Source: CAVOJV01 sp963696325 (GTDB taxonomy: Bacteria; Pseudomonadota; Gammaproteobacteria; Competibacterales; Competibacteraceae). Taken from it: 64,000 nucleotides of DNA. Positions 50,978 to 60,488 of this stretch are shown here, one piece after another. The translations under genes were made by a program, and so were the position numbers. Every line of letters begins with the position of its first letter. The stretch's first letter is position 1. The notes under the pieces are model-generated. The model was not told the DNA's origin, ran no database searches, and saw only the letters and a program-made list of their open reading frames with translations. The stretch lies in NCBI GenBank assembly GCA_963696325.1, contig CAVOJV010000067.1:1-64000 (forward strand), written 5' to 3'.

Positions 50978-53554
50978 TCAATTCACGCCATTATCGGCAA
51001 TGGGGTCATCGGCTTCCTGCTCATCGTCGCCGATGCCCTCGATCTGTTCGACGCCAATGAGCCGCTCGCCTCCCTGCGGGCTGATCAGCTTCACACCCTG
51101 AGTATTGCGGCCCAGGATCGAAATCTCCTGGACTCTGGTGCGCACCAGGGTTCCTCCATCGGTAATCAGCATGATCTCGTCCTGCCCGTCTACTTGCACT
51201 GCGCCGGTGACCGCGCCGTTGCGTTCGGAGGTCTGAATGGAAATCACTCCCTGGCCACCACGGCCATGGTGCGGGTATTCCTCAACGGGGGTGCGCTTGC
51301 CATAACCATTTTCGGTGACGGTGAGCACGGTCCCTTCCTCCACCACGATCAGGGCGATGACTGCCTGGCCCTTGCCCAGGCGCATGCCGCGCACTCCGCA
51401 CGCGGAACGGCCCACGGTGCGCACCTCGGTCTCGGCGAAGCGAATGGCCTTGCCGGCATTGGTGAACAGCATGATATCCCGGCTGCCGTTGGTGATGGCC
51501 ACGTTGACCAATTGGTCACCGTCCCGCAGATCGATGGCGATGATGCCACTGGGGCGAGGCCGGGAATATTCCGACAGCGGGGTCTTCTTGACGGTGCCAG
51601 TGGTAGTGGCGAAAAACAGGTAGTGATCCTCGCTAAAATCCCGCACTGGCAACACGGCGTTGATGCGTTCCCCTTCCTCCAGGGGCAGCAGATTCACGAT
51701 GGGTCTGCCACGGGCGGCGCGACTGGCCTGGGGCAGTTCATAGACTTTTTTCCAGTACACCCTGCCGCGATTGGAAAAACAGAGAACGGTATCGTGAGTA
51801 CTGGCCACGAACAGCTTGTCAATGAAATCCTCTTCCTTGACGGTAGTCGCCGCCTTGCCCCGGCCGCCGCGCCGCTGCGCCCGGTACATGGACAGCGGCT
51901 GGGATTTGGCGTAGCCGGCATGGGATAGCGTTACCACCACATCCTCCTCGCTGATCAAATCCTCCAGAGTTAGATCCAGATGATCGTAGACGATCTCGGT
52001 ACGCCGGGCGTCGCCGAACTGACCGCGCACCTCCAGCAGCTCCTCACGAATGACCCGCAGGAGCCGCTCGGGCAGGGTCAGAATTTCCAACAGATCATCG
52101 ATGGTATTCAGCAATTCCCGGTATTCAGCAAATATTTTGTCTTGTTCCAGGCCGGTAAGCCGGTGCAGACGTAAATCCAGGATAGCCTGAACCTGTGCTA
52201 CTGACAGGCGATAACCCTCGGCGCTCAGGCCGCGCCCTTCTTCAAGATCCTCGGGGCGCGAGACTTCGGCGCCAGCCCGCGACAGCATGCCAGTCACCAG
52301 GCCGGGCGCCCATACCCGCTCCAGCAAGGCGGCCTTGGCCTCGGCCGGACTTGGGGAAACCTTGATGAGGGCGATCATGGCATCGATGTTGGCCAAGGCC
52401 ACCGCCAGGCCCTCCAAGATATGGGCGCGTTCGCGCGCTTTGCGCAAGTCGAAAATCGTGCGACGGGTAACCACCTCGCGGCGGTGGCGCAGAAACGCCT
52501 CCAGGATCTGCTTGAGATTGAGCAGGCGCGGTTGGCCGTCCACCAGAGCCACCATATTGATACCAAACACGCTCTGCAAGGGGGTATGCTGAAACAGATT
52601 ATTCAGCACTACCTCGGCGATCTCGCCGCGGCGCAGTTCGATGTAAACGCGCATGCCATCCTTGTCGGACTCGTCGCGCAGTTCGACGATGCCCTCGAGC
52701 TTCTTTTCCTTGACCAGTTCGGCAATCTTTTCCACCAAGCGGGCTTTATTCACCTGGTAGGGCAACTCGGTGATGATGATGGCTTGCTTGCCGCGGGATT
52801 CGTCCGTCTCGATATGGGTTCTGGCGCGCACATGAATGCGTCCACGACCGGTCTGGTACGCTTCGCGAATACCGCGGGCACCATTGATGATGGCCGCGGT
52901 GGGAAAATCGGGACCCGGCACGTAGGTCATGAGGTCCGTCACCCCTAATTCCGGGTTATCGATCAAGGCAACACAGGCGTCGATGACCTCGTTTAGGTTG
53001 TGAGGGGGGACATTGGTGGCCATGCCCACGGCGATGCCCGCCGAGCCATTGACGAGCAGGTTGGGAATGCGCGCCGGCAGCACCGTCGGTTCCCGCTCCG
53101 ATTCGTCATAATTGGAAGCGAAATCCACGGTCTCCCGGTCAATATCCGCCAGCATCTGATGCGCGATGCGAGCCATGCGGATCTCGGTGTAGCGCATGGC
53201 CGCTGGCGCGTCGCCGTCCACTGAGCCAAAATTGCCTTGGCCATCCACCAGCATGTAGCGCATCGAAAACGGCTGAGCCATGCGCACGATGGTGTCATAG
53301 ACAGCGGTATCGCCATGGGGATGGTATTTGCCGATCACATCGCCGACGACGCGGGCGGATTTCTTATAGGGTTTGTTCCACTCGTTACCGAGTTCGCTCA
53401 TAGCGTAAAGCACCCGGCGGTGCACCGGTTTCAACCCATCGCGCACATCCGGCAATGCCCTACCCACGATTACACTCATGGCGTAATCCAGGTAGGACTG
53501 CTTCATTTCATCTTCTAGATTGACCTGCAGGACTTCTTTGGCGAACTCAACCAT
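50978..53554 (-). CDS. gyrA: DNA gyrase subunit A
   Basis: An 858-residue gyrase A. The winged-helix domain has the quinolone region HPHGDTAVYDTIVRMAQ, with Thr83 and Asp87 in E. coli numbering and catalytic Tyr122 in MRYTE. A coiled-coil tower follows. The C-terminal beta-pinwheel has the GyrA box QRRGGRGK. The tail is acidic (EQEADDPIADNGVN). Thr at 83 is the native residue in several gammaproteobacteria such as Pseudomonas and need not imply resistance. Its stop is 55 bases upstream of pheA. Confidence 0.97.
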   Translation of the reverse strand: MVEFAKEVLQVNLEDEMKQSYLDYAMSVIVGRALPDVRDGLKPVHRRVLYAMSELGNEWNKPYKKSARVVGDVIGKYHPHGDTAVYDTIVRMAQPFSMRYMLVDGQGNFGSVDGDAPAAMRYTEIRMARIAHQMLADIDRETVDFASNYDESEREPTVLPARIPNLLVNGSAGIAVGMATNVPPHNLNEVIDACVALIDNPELGVTDLMTYVPGPDFPTAAIINGARGIREAYQTGRGRIHVRARTHIETDESRGKQAIIITELPYQVNKARLVEKIAELVKEKKLEGIVELRDESDKDGMRVYIELRRGEIAEVVLNNLFQHTPLQSVFGINMVALVDGQPRLLNLKQILEAFLRHRREVVTRRTIFDLRKARERAHILEGLAVALANIDAMIALIKVSPSPAEAKAALLERVWAPGLVTGMLSRAGAEVSRPEDLEEGRGLSAEGYRLSVAQVQAILDLRLHRLTGLEQDKIFAEYRELLNTIDDLLEILTLPERLLRVIREELLEVRGQFGDARRTEIVYDHLDLTLEDLISEEDVVVTLSHAGYAKSQPLSMYRAQRRGGRGKAATTVKEEDFIDKLFVASTHDTVLCFSNRGRVYWKKVYELPQASRAARGRPIVNLLPLEEGERINAVLPVRDFSEDHYLFFATTTGTVKKTPLSEYSRPRPSGIIAIDLRDGDQLVNVAITNGSRDIMLFTNAGKAIRFAETEVRTVGRSACGVRGMRLGKGQAVIALIVVEEGTVLTVTENGYGKRTPVEEYPHHGRGGQGVISIQTSERNGAVTGAVQVDGQDEIMLITDGGTLVRTRVQEISILGRNTQGVKLISPQGGERLIGVEQIEGIGDDEQEADDPIADNGVN

Positions 53555-54136
53555 CGCGACTGCAACACCCTGTTGATTAAACGCGAGAGCGCCGCCCCCG
53601 GCGACGCCCTTTTAAACATAATATCACAGCCGGGGGGGTGGCGTCCCGAGCCGGACGCCAATCGCAGGTGAGCCTACTCACTCGGCAATGGGGCTACTGA
53701 GATAAAGGACAGGGCGGTTCTTTCGTCACGGACAACTCGTATGCGGGCAGGACGTTAATCGAGGCGATTTCGCGCCAGGGCGGAACGACCGGCACTGGGC
53801 CTGAACCATTGGATTTGACGTTGTGGCTGGTCGTTTGGTGAGTTCCACCTCCTGCCCTGTCTGAAAAGGCAGCTTTCCAGTGGTTTGAGCCTAGGGCCAT
53901 AGCCGGTAGAGCCCGCTTAAGCTGGGCTGAGAGGAGATGAAATCCAGCGAATAGATGACATCACACCGCACAGTCCCCTTGAATGAACCCGATGCCCCGC
54001 TTAGGCGATGGGCCATGCGGCGCGGGCGTCAGTTACCTGACTCTGCACAACACCCTCTGTCTTTCTCGCCCTGTTGCGCATGCTGTCATTAGCATCTATA
54101 TTGGAGTCATATCAGAACCACACACTGAGGGGTTCT
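53555..54136. other. noncoding spacer between gyrA and the toxin-antitoxin pair
   Basis: About 580 bases. A leftward 68-codon frame at 53694-53900 has no family motif and no convincing start. A G/C-rich segment (53620-53670) with short self-complementary stretches lies next to the gyrA start. No RNA gene is recognised. The last 60 bases are AT-richer and may carry the toxin-antitoxin promoter. Confidence 0.4.
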
Positions 54137-54382
54137 ATGGGTGTCAACTTGTCAATAAAGAATGTGCCTGAAGAGATTGCGGAAACATTACGCAAGCGTG
54201 CGGCGCGAAATCACCGGTCGTTGCAGGGTGAACTGATGGCGATCCTGGAGGAGAGTGTCACGGAGGAGGCACCGCTCACCCCCAAGGAGCTTCTGGAAAG
54301 AGTCCGTGCCATCGGGCTGCGGACTCCGCGGGAGTCGGTAGAATTCATCAGGGAAGACCGGAATGCCCGTTCAAGTCGTTGA
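54137..54382 (+). CDS. FitA-like ribbon-helix-helix antitoxin
   Basis: An 81-residue protein. MGVNLSIKNVPEEIAETLRKRA and HRSLQGELMAILEESV form an Arc/FitA-type ribbon-helix-helix (about 1-45). The C-terminal tail (about 50-81) would bind and block the toxin. GAGGGG lies five bases before the ATG. Its last 20 bases overlap the start of the PIN-domain toxin gene, the usual layout for this type II system. Confidence 0.8.
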   Translation: MGVNLSIKNVPEEIAETLRKRAARNHRSLQGELMAILEESVTEEAPLTPKELLERVRAIGLRTPRESVEFIREDRNARSSR

Positions 54383-54757
54383 TACCTCAGCCTTAGGCGC
54401 ACTGTTGTTCGGCGAACCCGAGGCAGAAAAGATTGCTGACACGCTCGGTTCGGCGAAACTGGCGGTGCCTGGATTACTCGAGTTTGAGCTGGCCAGTATC
54501 TGTCTGAAGAAGATCAAGGCGCACCCTGAGCAAACCGCGGACATTTTTGCGGCGTTCCATTGTTAAGTCAACTGGCGCTCGAGACGGTAGGCGTGGATCA
54601 TGTTGCGGTCATAAAACTGGCGAGCACGACGGGACTGACCACCTATGATGCGAGCTATTTGTGGCTTGCGCAGGCGTTAGGCGCTTCCCTGGTCACACTC
54701 GATCGCGAGTTCCGAAGAGCCGCAGAGCGATTTGGAATTAAAATTGCGCCGGGATGA
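54363..54757 (+). pseudogene. VapC/FitB-like PIN-domain toxin, frameshifted
   Basis: The PIN RNase is split. The first frame (54363-54566) has VVDTSALGALLFGE with catalytic Asp and LLEFELASI with Glu. It ends prematurely at IFAAFHC. The second frame (from about 54560 to 54757) resumes with LLSQLALETVGVDH and has TTYDASYLWLAQ and LVTLDREF, giving the remaining acidic residues. One missing base near 54562 explains the split. The whole would be about 131 residues, normal for VapC. The toxin is probably inactive unless this is a read error. Confidence 0.8.
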
Positions 54758-54786
54758 AGAATCTTCATCGCTCCTTTGCAAGACCT

Positions 54787-55815
54787 CTAATCAGCCAGGT
54801 CAAAATGTCCGCCTAAAAAGGCCGTCCTGGCCTCCTCTCGTAGCACCTGTTCCCGATCCGCATAGCGCGGCGAAAAATGAATAGGCACCAGTTCCTTCAC
54901 TCGGGCCTCCCGAGCCAGCCAGCCGGCCTGACGGGCCGTCAAGTGGCTTTTCTTTGCGGCAGTCGCGACCTCCTTATGTAAGAAGGTCCCTTCCATGAAC
55001 AGCGTGTGAGAATCCTTAACCAACGCCACGATCTGGCGGGCATTTTGCGGCTGATAAGCCACGTCCACGATATAACCGATCTTCTGGCCCGGCACTATCC
55101 GCACTACCCGCGCCTCCAATTCACCCAACGGTAGGTGGCTTTCTTGAGCTATACTTTCTTGCTGCCACTGCACTCGGATAGGTGTATCGTCCGGTTGCCG
55201 TTCCAAAACTGATCTTTTAAGTCCCCGCAACCAAGGACCTATGGATAGCCCCATCTCCTGCAGACGGTTTTTCCAGAGGTTGACATGCTGTTTCTCTTCC
55301 ACCGCGAAACCCAAACAAGGGATGCCGTGGTCGAGGACGGCGGCGCGCACCTGTAAGGCAGCCTCGTCCACCAATACACCACCACGCAAGTTCAGCCACG
55401 TTTCAGCTTCGCGAGCAAACGCCTTGCGGCAACGGAACTCCGCCCGTTTGCCTACCTGACCGGGATGCAATTCGGTGACTGCCAGAGTGAGTTCCGTTTC
55501 GTAATTATTCACCAAGTTCCAGGTGTAAGCCCCCAGCTTGTGCTCTACGCGGTCGATAAAGCCCGGCGGCCCGAACAGTCGCAACTGCTTATCCCGGCCG
55601 AGACATATTCGCAGCAACCAATCGAAATCGGCGAAATGATCCATGTGGGTGTGGGAGACAAAGATATCGCTGATGCGCAAGAGCTGCCGGGGAGCAAGGG
55701 CGCGGATATTACCCAGATCGAACAGCAGCGCCCGTTTCTCGAATAGATAATCCAGATACAGCACTGGGTCTTCGAAAGGGCCGTTGAGCAGGCGGGGCTG
55801 GAACAGAGGCTTCAT
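54787..55815 (-). CDS. metallo-beta-lactamase-fold (RNase Z-like) hydrolase
   Basis: A 342-residue MBL protein. LLFDLGNIRAL leads to HTHMDHFADF, with the metal-binding His/Asp set near residue 65. Late in the chain come GYIVDVAYQ, LFMEGTFLH, HLTARQAGWLA and VPIHFSPRY, an RNase Z/arylsulfatase-like ending. A long middle insertion occupies about 180-250. It may process RNA, but it is longer and more diverged than RNase Z. The ATG at 55815 is preferred over a TTG at 55848. Confidence 0.75.
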   Translation of the reverse strand: MKPLFQPRLLNGPFEDPVLYLDYLFEKRALLFDLGNIRALAPRQLLRISDIFVSHTHMDHFADFDWLLRICLGRDKQLRLFGPPGFIDRVEHKLGAYTWNLVNNYETELTLAVTELHPGQVGKRAEFRCRKAFAREAETWLNLRGGVLVDEAALQVRAAVLDHGIPCLGFAVEEKQHVNLWKNRLQEMGLSIGPWLRGLKRSVLERQPDDTPIRVQWQQESIAQESHLPLGELEARVVRIVPGQKIGYIVDVAYQPQNARQIVALVKDSHTLFMEGTFLHKEVATAAKKSHLTARQAGWLAREARVKELVPIHFSPRYADREQVLREEARTAFLGGHFDLAD

Positions 55816-55844
55816 GGCAAGACCTTGGCAAGCATCGCTGCCTG

Positions 55845-56555
55845 TCAAGTCCCGGGGGACTGCTCCGCAAACGCCTCCAGCAACGCCATCACCTCCTCCT
55901 CGTCCAGATCCGACCAGATTCGGTAGGCATCGGCCACCGCGAACGACCAGCCCTGGCGAATATTCGGGCAGTATAGCGCTTCGACTTCAGCGGCTAGGCT
56001 CTGCACCGACTCCCAGTGACCGGTGGGAACGGCGACGACAAGATGATCGGCCCCCACCTTGCTTAACGCCTCCCGGGCGGTGTGTAAGGTGAACCCCGAA
56101 GCCAGGCCGTCATCGACCAAGATGACCGGACGATGAGCCAGCGGTGGCAAAGGCCGTTGCCCGCGCAGCCGCCCCACTCGCCGGGTTACCTTATCGAGGG
56201 TTCTGGCGATGCCTTGTTGGATTTCCTGTGCGCTTAATCCCAGTTGCGGCAACAGCCGCTCATTCAGGCGCACGCTGCCATCGAAGGCGACGGCGCCGTA
56301 GCCGGCTTCGGTGTTCCACGGCAGGGTGATCTTGCTGACCACGGCGACATCCAGCGCCAAGTGCAGTTGCCTGGCGATGACTGCCGCCACCGGCACACCA
56401 CCGGCCGGAATGCCAAGCACTAGGGCGTCGCTATCACGGTAGGCGGTTAGCACCTCGGCAAGAACCTGACCGGCATGAGTACGGTCATGAAATACCTGGA
56501 TGCGATTGCGTAAATCGGCCAATTCATGGACATTCGCGGGCAATCCAGTGTTCAT
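55845..56555 (-). CDS. phosphoribosyltransferase-domain protein
   Basis: A 236-residue type I PRTase-like protein. The start contains FHDRTHAGQVLAEVL; the PRPP-binding loop is VILVDDGLASGFT (about 146-158), and HTAREALSKVGADHLVVAVPTG follows. Such proteins occur as stand-alone genes next to dienelactone hydrolases or stress genes; the substrate is unknown. It lies just upstream of the MBL gene on the same strand and may be cotranscribed. Confidence 0.8.
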   Translation of the reverse strand: MNTGLPANVHELADLRNRIQVFHDRTHAGQVLAEVLTAYRDSDALVLGIPAGGVPVAAVIARQLHLALDVAVVSKITLPWNTEAGYGAVAFDGSVRLNERLLPQLGLSAQEIQQGIARTLDKVTRRVGRLRGQRPLPPLAHRPVILVDDGLASGFTLHTAREALSKVGADHLVVAVPTGHWESVQSLAAEVEALYCPNIRQGWSFAVADAYRIWSDLDEEEVMALLEAFAEQSPGT

Positions 56556-56733
56556 TAAATTCTACCCTCGCCTTTCGGCATAACCTGCCTTTAAAATAAC
56601 AGCGCTGTCGGCGCGCACCGTTTTCTCCAGCACTAGCACAGCGCGACCCCCGCCGATAATTGGGAATCGATAACTCCTCGCACTCAGCGACGGCTCCTTC
56701 AGGCAATGCACTTTCGGAGAATCCTTCATCACT

Positions 56734-57459
56734 ATGGACGTCCTGCTCGATCCACAAGTTTGGGCCAGTCTGCTCACCCTGACCGCCCTGGAAATCGTCC
56801 TTGGAATAGACAACCTCGTATTCATCTCCATCCTCTCCAATCGCCTGCCGGCCGAACAGCAGGCAAAGGCGCGCCGCACTGGTTTAGCGCTGGCCGTCAT
56901 CACCCGGCTGCTGCTGCTGGCCAGCATCGCCTGGCTGGTGAGGCTAACCGCTCCCCTGTTCTCGGTCTTCGAGCATGGGGTTTCCCTGCGCGATCTAATC
57001 CTGTTAAGCGGCGGCCTGTTTCTGCTGGCCAAGGGCACCACCGAGATTCACGCCACCGTCGAGGGCGTGGAGGAGGAGCTGCGCGAGGTCAAGGCCACGA
57101 GTTTTGCCATGGTCATCATTCAGATCATGATTCTCGATATCGTGTTTTCCCTGGACAGCGTCATCACCGCGGTGGGCATGGCGCAGCATCTACCGGTAAT
57201 GGCGCTGGCCATCATCATCGCCGTCGTCATCATGATGTTCGCTGCCGAGCCGTTGAGCCAGTTCATTGAAGAACATATATCCGTGAAGATGCTGGCCCTG
57301 AGTTTCCTGATCCTTGTGGGGGTAGCGCTGATCGCCGACGGCATGGGCTTCCATATTCCCAAGGGTTACCTGTACTTCGCCATCGCCTTTTCGGTAGGGG
57401 TGGAGGCGCTCAACCTGGCGGCCACCAAACGCCGTCGCCGCAAGCAGGCCAGGCGCTAA
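56734..57459 (+). CDS. TerC-family membrane protein
   Basis: A 241-residue TerC/Alx-type integral membrane protein with about seven helices. It has the family Asp-rich helices LEIVLGIDNLVFISIL and ILDIVFSLDSVITAVGMA. The C terminus is very basic (TKRRRRKQARR). Family members export manganese or assist membrane protein metallation. No recognisable yybP-ykoY riboswitch is visible in the 178-base spacer upstream. Confidence 0.9.
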   Translation: MDVLLDPQVWASLLTLTALEIVLGIDNLVFISILSNRLPAEQQAKARRTGLALAVITRLLLLASIAWLVRLTAPLFSVFEHGVSLRDLILLSGGLFLLAKGTTEIHATVEGVEEELREVKATSFAMVIIQIMILDIVFSLDSVITAVGMAQHLPVMALAIIIAVVIMMFAAEPLSQFIEEHISVKMLALSFLILVGVALIADGMGFHIPKGYLYFAIAFSVGVEALNLAATKRRRRKQARR

Positions 57460-57461
57460 CC

Positions 57462-58025
57462 TTAACCTAGAAACGCTTCCGCGGAGTTCAGATAGGCGCT
57501 TTCCTCGGCCGTGCTCTCCCTGCCTAGGATGGCATTGCGGTGCGGAAAGCGGCCGAAGCGTCGGATCAGTTCGCTATGATGCCGGGCAAAGTTGAGACTA
57601 TCCTCAAGCCCGGCTTTTTCATAGAGCGCAACCGACTCGTCCTGATCGCTCAGGTCTTCGCTGTGCATATAGGGCATATAAAGAAACGTCTTTTGCGCGT
57701 CCGTAAGCTGCCGATCGAAACCCCTGGCGATGGCGCGAGCGGCAACGCGGCGGGCGGCGGCTTCCATGGCGAAGCTTTCCGGCTGATGGCGAAACATGTT
57801 CAGGGGCAGCTGGTCCAGCACGATAACCAGCGCCAGCGCGCCAGCGGGAGTCACTTCCCAGTCTGCCAAGGCGCCGGCGCCAGCCGCTCGGTAAACGTCC
57901 ACAAAGCGTTCCCTGATCTCCTGATCGAATTCCGGCGTGGCGTTGAACCACAGCGGGCGAACCCGCTCGGAAAACCACAACTCCAGGATTTCCCGAGCAG
58001 TGCTAACGGTTGGCGAAAACGTCAT
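57462..58025 (-). CDS. DUF924 family protein
   Basis: A 187-residue, TPR-like all-helical protein. EILELWFSERVRPLWFNATPEFDQEIRERF and LVIVLDQLPLNMFR, plus FLYMPYMHSED and GRFPHRNAILGR, are DUF924 hallmarks; its function is unknown. The ATG at 58025 overlaps the msrA stop (ATGA), so translation is coupled to msrA. It is convergent with the TerC gene, two bases away. Confidence 0.88.
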   Translation of the reverse strand: MTFSPTVSTAREILELWFSERVRPLWFNATPEFDQEIRERFVDVYRAAGAGALADWEVTPAGALALVIVLDQLPLNMFRHQPESFAMEAAARRVAARAIARGFDRQLTDAQKTFLYMPYMHSEDLSDQDESVALYEKAGLEDSLNFARHHSELIRRFGRFPHRNAILGRESTAEESAYLNSAEAFLG

Positions 58026-58672
58026 TCTGCCAGCCCAGGACACGTCACCTGGGTGCCTCCCAAACCGCAGTAACCGCCAGGATTCTTCGCGAGATATTGC
58101 TGATGGTAGGCTTCCGCATAATAGAACTCCGGCGCTTCCAGAATCTCCGTGGTGATCGCTCCCAACCCGGCTTTCGACAGTGCCTGTTGATAAGCCTCTT
58201 TAGAAGCCAGCGCGGCGGCTTTCTGGGCCTCGCCAGAGGTATAAATCCCAGAGCGATATTGCGTGCCCACGTCATTGCCTTGACGCATGGCTTGGGTCGG
58301 GTCATGCGCCTCCCAGAAAACTTTCAGCAAGTGTTCGTAACTGATGACCCGCGGATCGAACACGACACGCACGACTTCATTGTGCCCCGTCTTGCCGGAA
58401 CATACCTCTTCATAGGTGGGATTAGGTGTAAAACCGGCGGCGTACCCCGCCGCCGTGGTATACACACCGTCGGTCTGCCAGAATTTGCGTTCGGCGCCCC
58501 AGAAGCACCCCAGGCCAAACAACGCCATTTCCATCCCTTCCGGGAAGGGTGGCCGCAAGGCATGATCATTGACATAATGCCGGGCTGGTACCGCCATTTT
58601 CGCGGCTCGCCCCACGAGCGCTTCCCTGGGCTCCGGCATGCGTGTTTTCTTCTCGAACCCAAACATAGTCAT
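58022..58672 (-). CDS. msrA: peptide methionine sulfoxide reductase MsrA
   Basis: A 216-residue (S)-MetO reductase. The active Cys is in GLGCFWGAERKFW, GGYAAG-like AGYAAGFTPNPTYEEVCSGKTGHNE follows, and late Cys residues (GYCGLGG, TCPG) resolve the disulfide. The N-terminal extension is as in E. coli MsrA. GAGGAG precedes both the ATG at 58672 and one at 58666; the second has better spacing. Confidence 0.94.
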   Translation of the reverse strand: MTMFGFEKKTRMPEPREALVGRAAKMAVPARHYVNDHALRPPFPEGMEMALFGLGCFWGAERKFWQTDGVYTTAAGYAAGFTPNPTYEEVCSGKTGHNEVVRVVFDPRVISYEHLLKVFWEAHDPTQAMRQGNDVGTQYRSGIYTSGEAQKAAALASKEAYQQALSKAGLGAITTEILEAPEFYYAEAYHQQYLAKNPGGYCGLGGTQVTCPGLAE

Positions 58673-58989
58673 TCTCCTCTGGCAAATGCGGAAATGGTGG
58701 TTTCAGAAGATGACCATCATTCGTCGTCGGAAGTTTCTGACGCTACCCCCGTCAAGCGACTTGCAAACGCTATCCGCTTTTGAAATGAACAACATGCCTT
58801 GCAATGCCGATACTACTTTTTCCATCTACAATAGAACAGTCAAAAGGCAGGGCAAGAACCACTTCCGGTTTGCCGCAGAGGCAACGGCTGTGCTGGGCAA
58901 GGCGATCTCTCCTTAGGGGTCAGGGCAGACCATGCACCGCCCATGCAACCGCGATCCAAACCACGACCACACTTTAGGGGGCAAAATCT
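58673..58989. promoter_or_regulatory. divergent spacer upstream of gnd
   Basis: About 317 bases. A TACAAT (58827-58832) may be the -10 of a gnd promoter but lacks a matched -35. The gnd start has GGGGG eight bases upstream. No gene is supported in this spacer. Confidence 0.3.
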
Positions 58990-60420
58990 ATGGTAGCCGC
59001 CGATATCGGTCTGATTGGCCTGGCCGTGATGGGCCAGAATCTGGTGCTGAATATGAACGATCACGGCTTCACGGTAGCCGTTTACAATCGCACTACCGCC
59101 AAGATAGACGCCTTTTTGCAAGGCCCAGCCAAAGGCACTGCTATCGTTGGCGCCTATTCCATTGCCGAACTGACCGATTCCCTCAAGACGCCTCGACGGG
59201 TCATGCTCATGGTCAAGGCAGGCAACGCTGTCGATCAATTCATCGCCGAACTGCTACCTCATTTGCAAGCGGGCGATGTGATCATCGACGGCGGCAACTC
59301 CCTGTATACGGATACTGACCGCCGTACTGCAACGCTGGCTGCTCAGGGCATCCTTTACATCGGCACCGGCATCTCGGGCGGCGAAGCGGGAGCGCGATTC
59401 GGGCCTTCCGTCATGCCCGGCGGCAATCAAGCAGCCTGGCCCATCGTCAAGCCTATCCTTCAGGCCATCGCCGCCAGGGTCAACGGCGAACCCTGCTGTC
59501 AATGGGTGGGCGAAAACGGCGCCGGCCATTATGTGAAGATGGTTCACAATGGCATCGAATACGGCGACATGCAGCTTATCGGCGAGGCCTACCAACTACT
59601 GCGCGAAGGGCTGGGATTGGACGCCGCTGAGTTGCAGACCATCTTCGCGCGCTGGAACGAGGGCGTGCTGGAGTCCTATCTCATCGAGATCACCGGCCAT
59701 ATCCTGGGGGTTCGGGAGGCGGACGGAACGCCGCTGATCGATAGCATCCTGGACAGCGCTGGCCAGAAAGGCACCGGCAAATGGACTGGCATCAATGCCC
59801 TGGAATTGGGCATTCCGTTGACCCTGATCAGCGAAGCCGTGTTCGCTCGCTTTCTATCGGCGCGCAAGGACGAGCGCCGCCAGGCCGCCAAGATGCTTGG
59901 CAAATCCAATAAACCCCTCGCCGGCGACACCGCAATCTATATCGGTGCCATCCACGACGCCCTGTATGCGGCCAAGATCATTTCCTACGCCCAGGGTTAC
60001 ATGTTGATGCGCGCCGCCGCCCAAGCCTATGGGTGGAATCTGAGCTACGGGGATATCGCCCTGATGTGGCGGGGCGGCTGTATCATTCGCAGCAGATTTC
60101 TGGGCAACATCAAGCAGGCTTTCGAGAAGAACCCGGCGCTGAAAAACCTGCTGCTGGACGATTTCTTCATCAGTGCCATTCAGCAAGCCGATGCGGGCTG
60201 GCGCAAAGCCGTGACGCTGGGCATCGAATTGGGCATTCCAACGCCGGCCTTGTCCTCGGCGCTGGCCTTTTACGACGGTTACCGAAGCGAACGGCTGCCG
60301 GCCAATTTGCTGCAAGCCCAGCGGGATTACTTTGGCGCCCATACGTACGAGCGGGTAGACCGACCCCGTGGTGAATTCTTTCACACCGAGTGGAGTGGTC
60401 GCGGCGACCAGGGGTCTTAA
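58990..60420 (+). CDS. gnd: 6-phosphogluconate dehydrogenase, decarboxylating
   Basis: A 476-residue enzyme of the oxidative pentose phosphate pathway yielding ribulose-5-phosphate, CO2 and NADPH. IGLIGLAVMGQNLVLNM (NADP-binding), DGGNSLYTDTDRR, GISGGEAGARFGPSVMPGG and the catalytic Lys region NGAGHYVKMVHNGIEYGDMQ are all present. It has the long-form length. zwf follows after 68 bases on the same strand. Confidence 0.97.
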   Translation: MVAADIGLIGLAVMGQNLVLNMNDHGFTVAVYNRTTAKIDAFLQGPAKGTAIVGAYSIAELTDSLKTPRRVMLMVKAGNAVDQFIAELLPHLQAGDVIIDGGNSLYTDTDRRTATLAAQGILYIGTGISGGEAGARFGPSVMPGGNQAAWPIVKPILQAIAARVNGEPCCQWVGENGAGHYVKMVHNGIEYGDMQLIGEAYQLLREGLGLDAAELQTIFARWNEGVLESYLIEITGHILGVREADGTPLIDSILDSAGQKGTGKWTGINALELGIPLTLISEAVFARFLSARKDERRQAAKMLGKSNKPLAGDTAIYIGAIHDALYAAKIISYAQGYMLMRAAAQAYGWNLSYGDIALMWRGGCIIRSRFLGNIKQAFEKNPALKNLLLDDFFISAIQQADAGWRKAVTLGIELGIPTPALSSALAFYDGYRSERLPANLLQAQRDYFGAHTYERVDRPRGEFFHTEWSGRGDQGS

Positions 60421-60488
60421 CAACGTCCGAGGATTAACCCACGACCAGCCACGACCGAAAGACGACTGGCGCGCACCGGAAAAACACC

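Noticed and set aside
52993..53518. Frames on either strand overlapping gyrA
   Set aside because: Shadows of gyrA codon structure.
53694..53900. 68-codon leftward frame upstream of gyrA
   Set aside because: No domain, weak start and no ribosome site; composition resembles noncoding spacer.
56556..56733. Possible manganese riboswitch upstream of the TerC gene
   Set aside because: The conserved yybP-ykoY core motifs could not be found.
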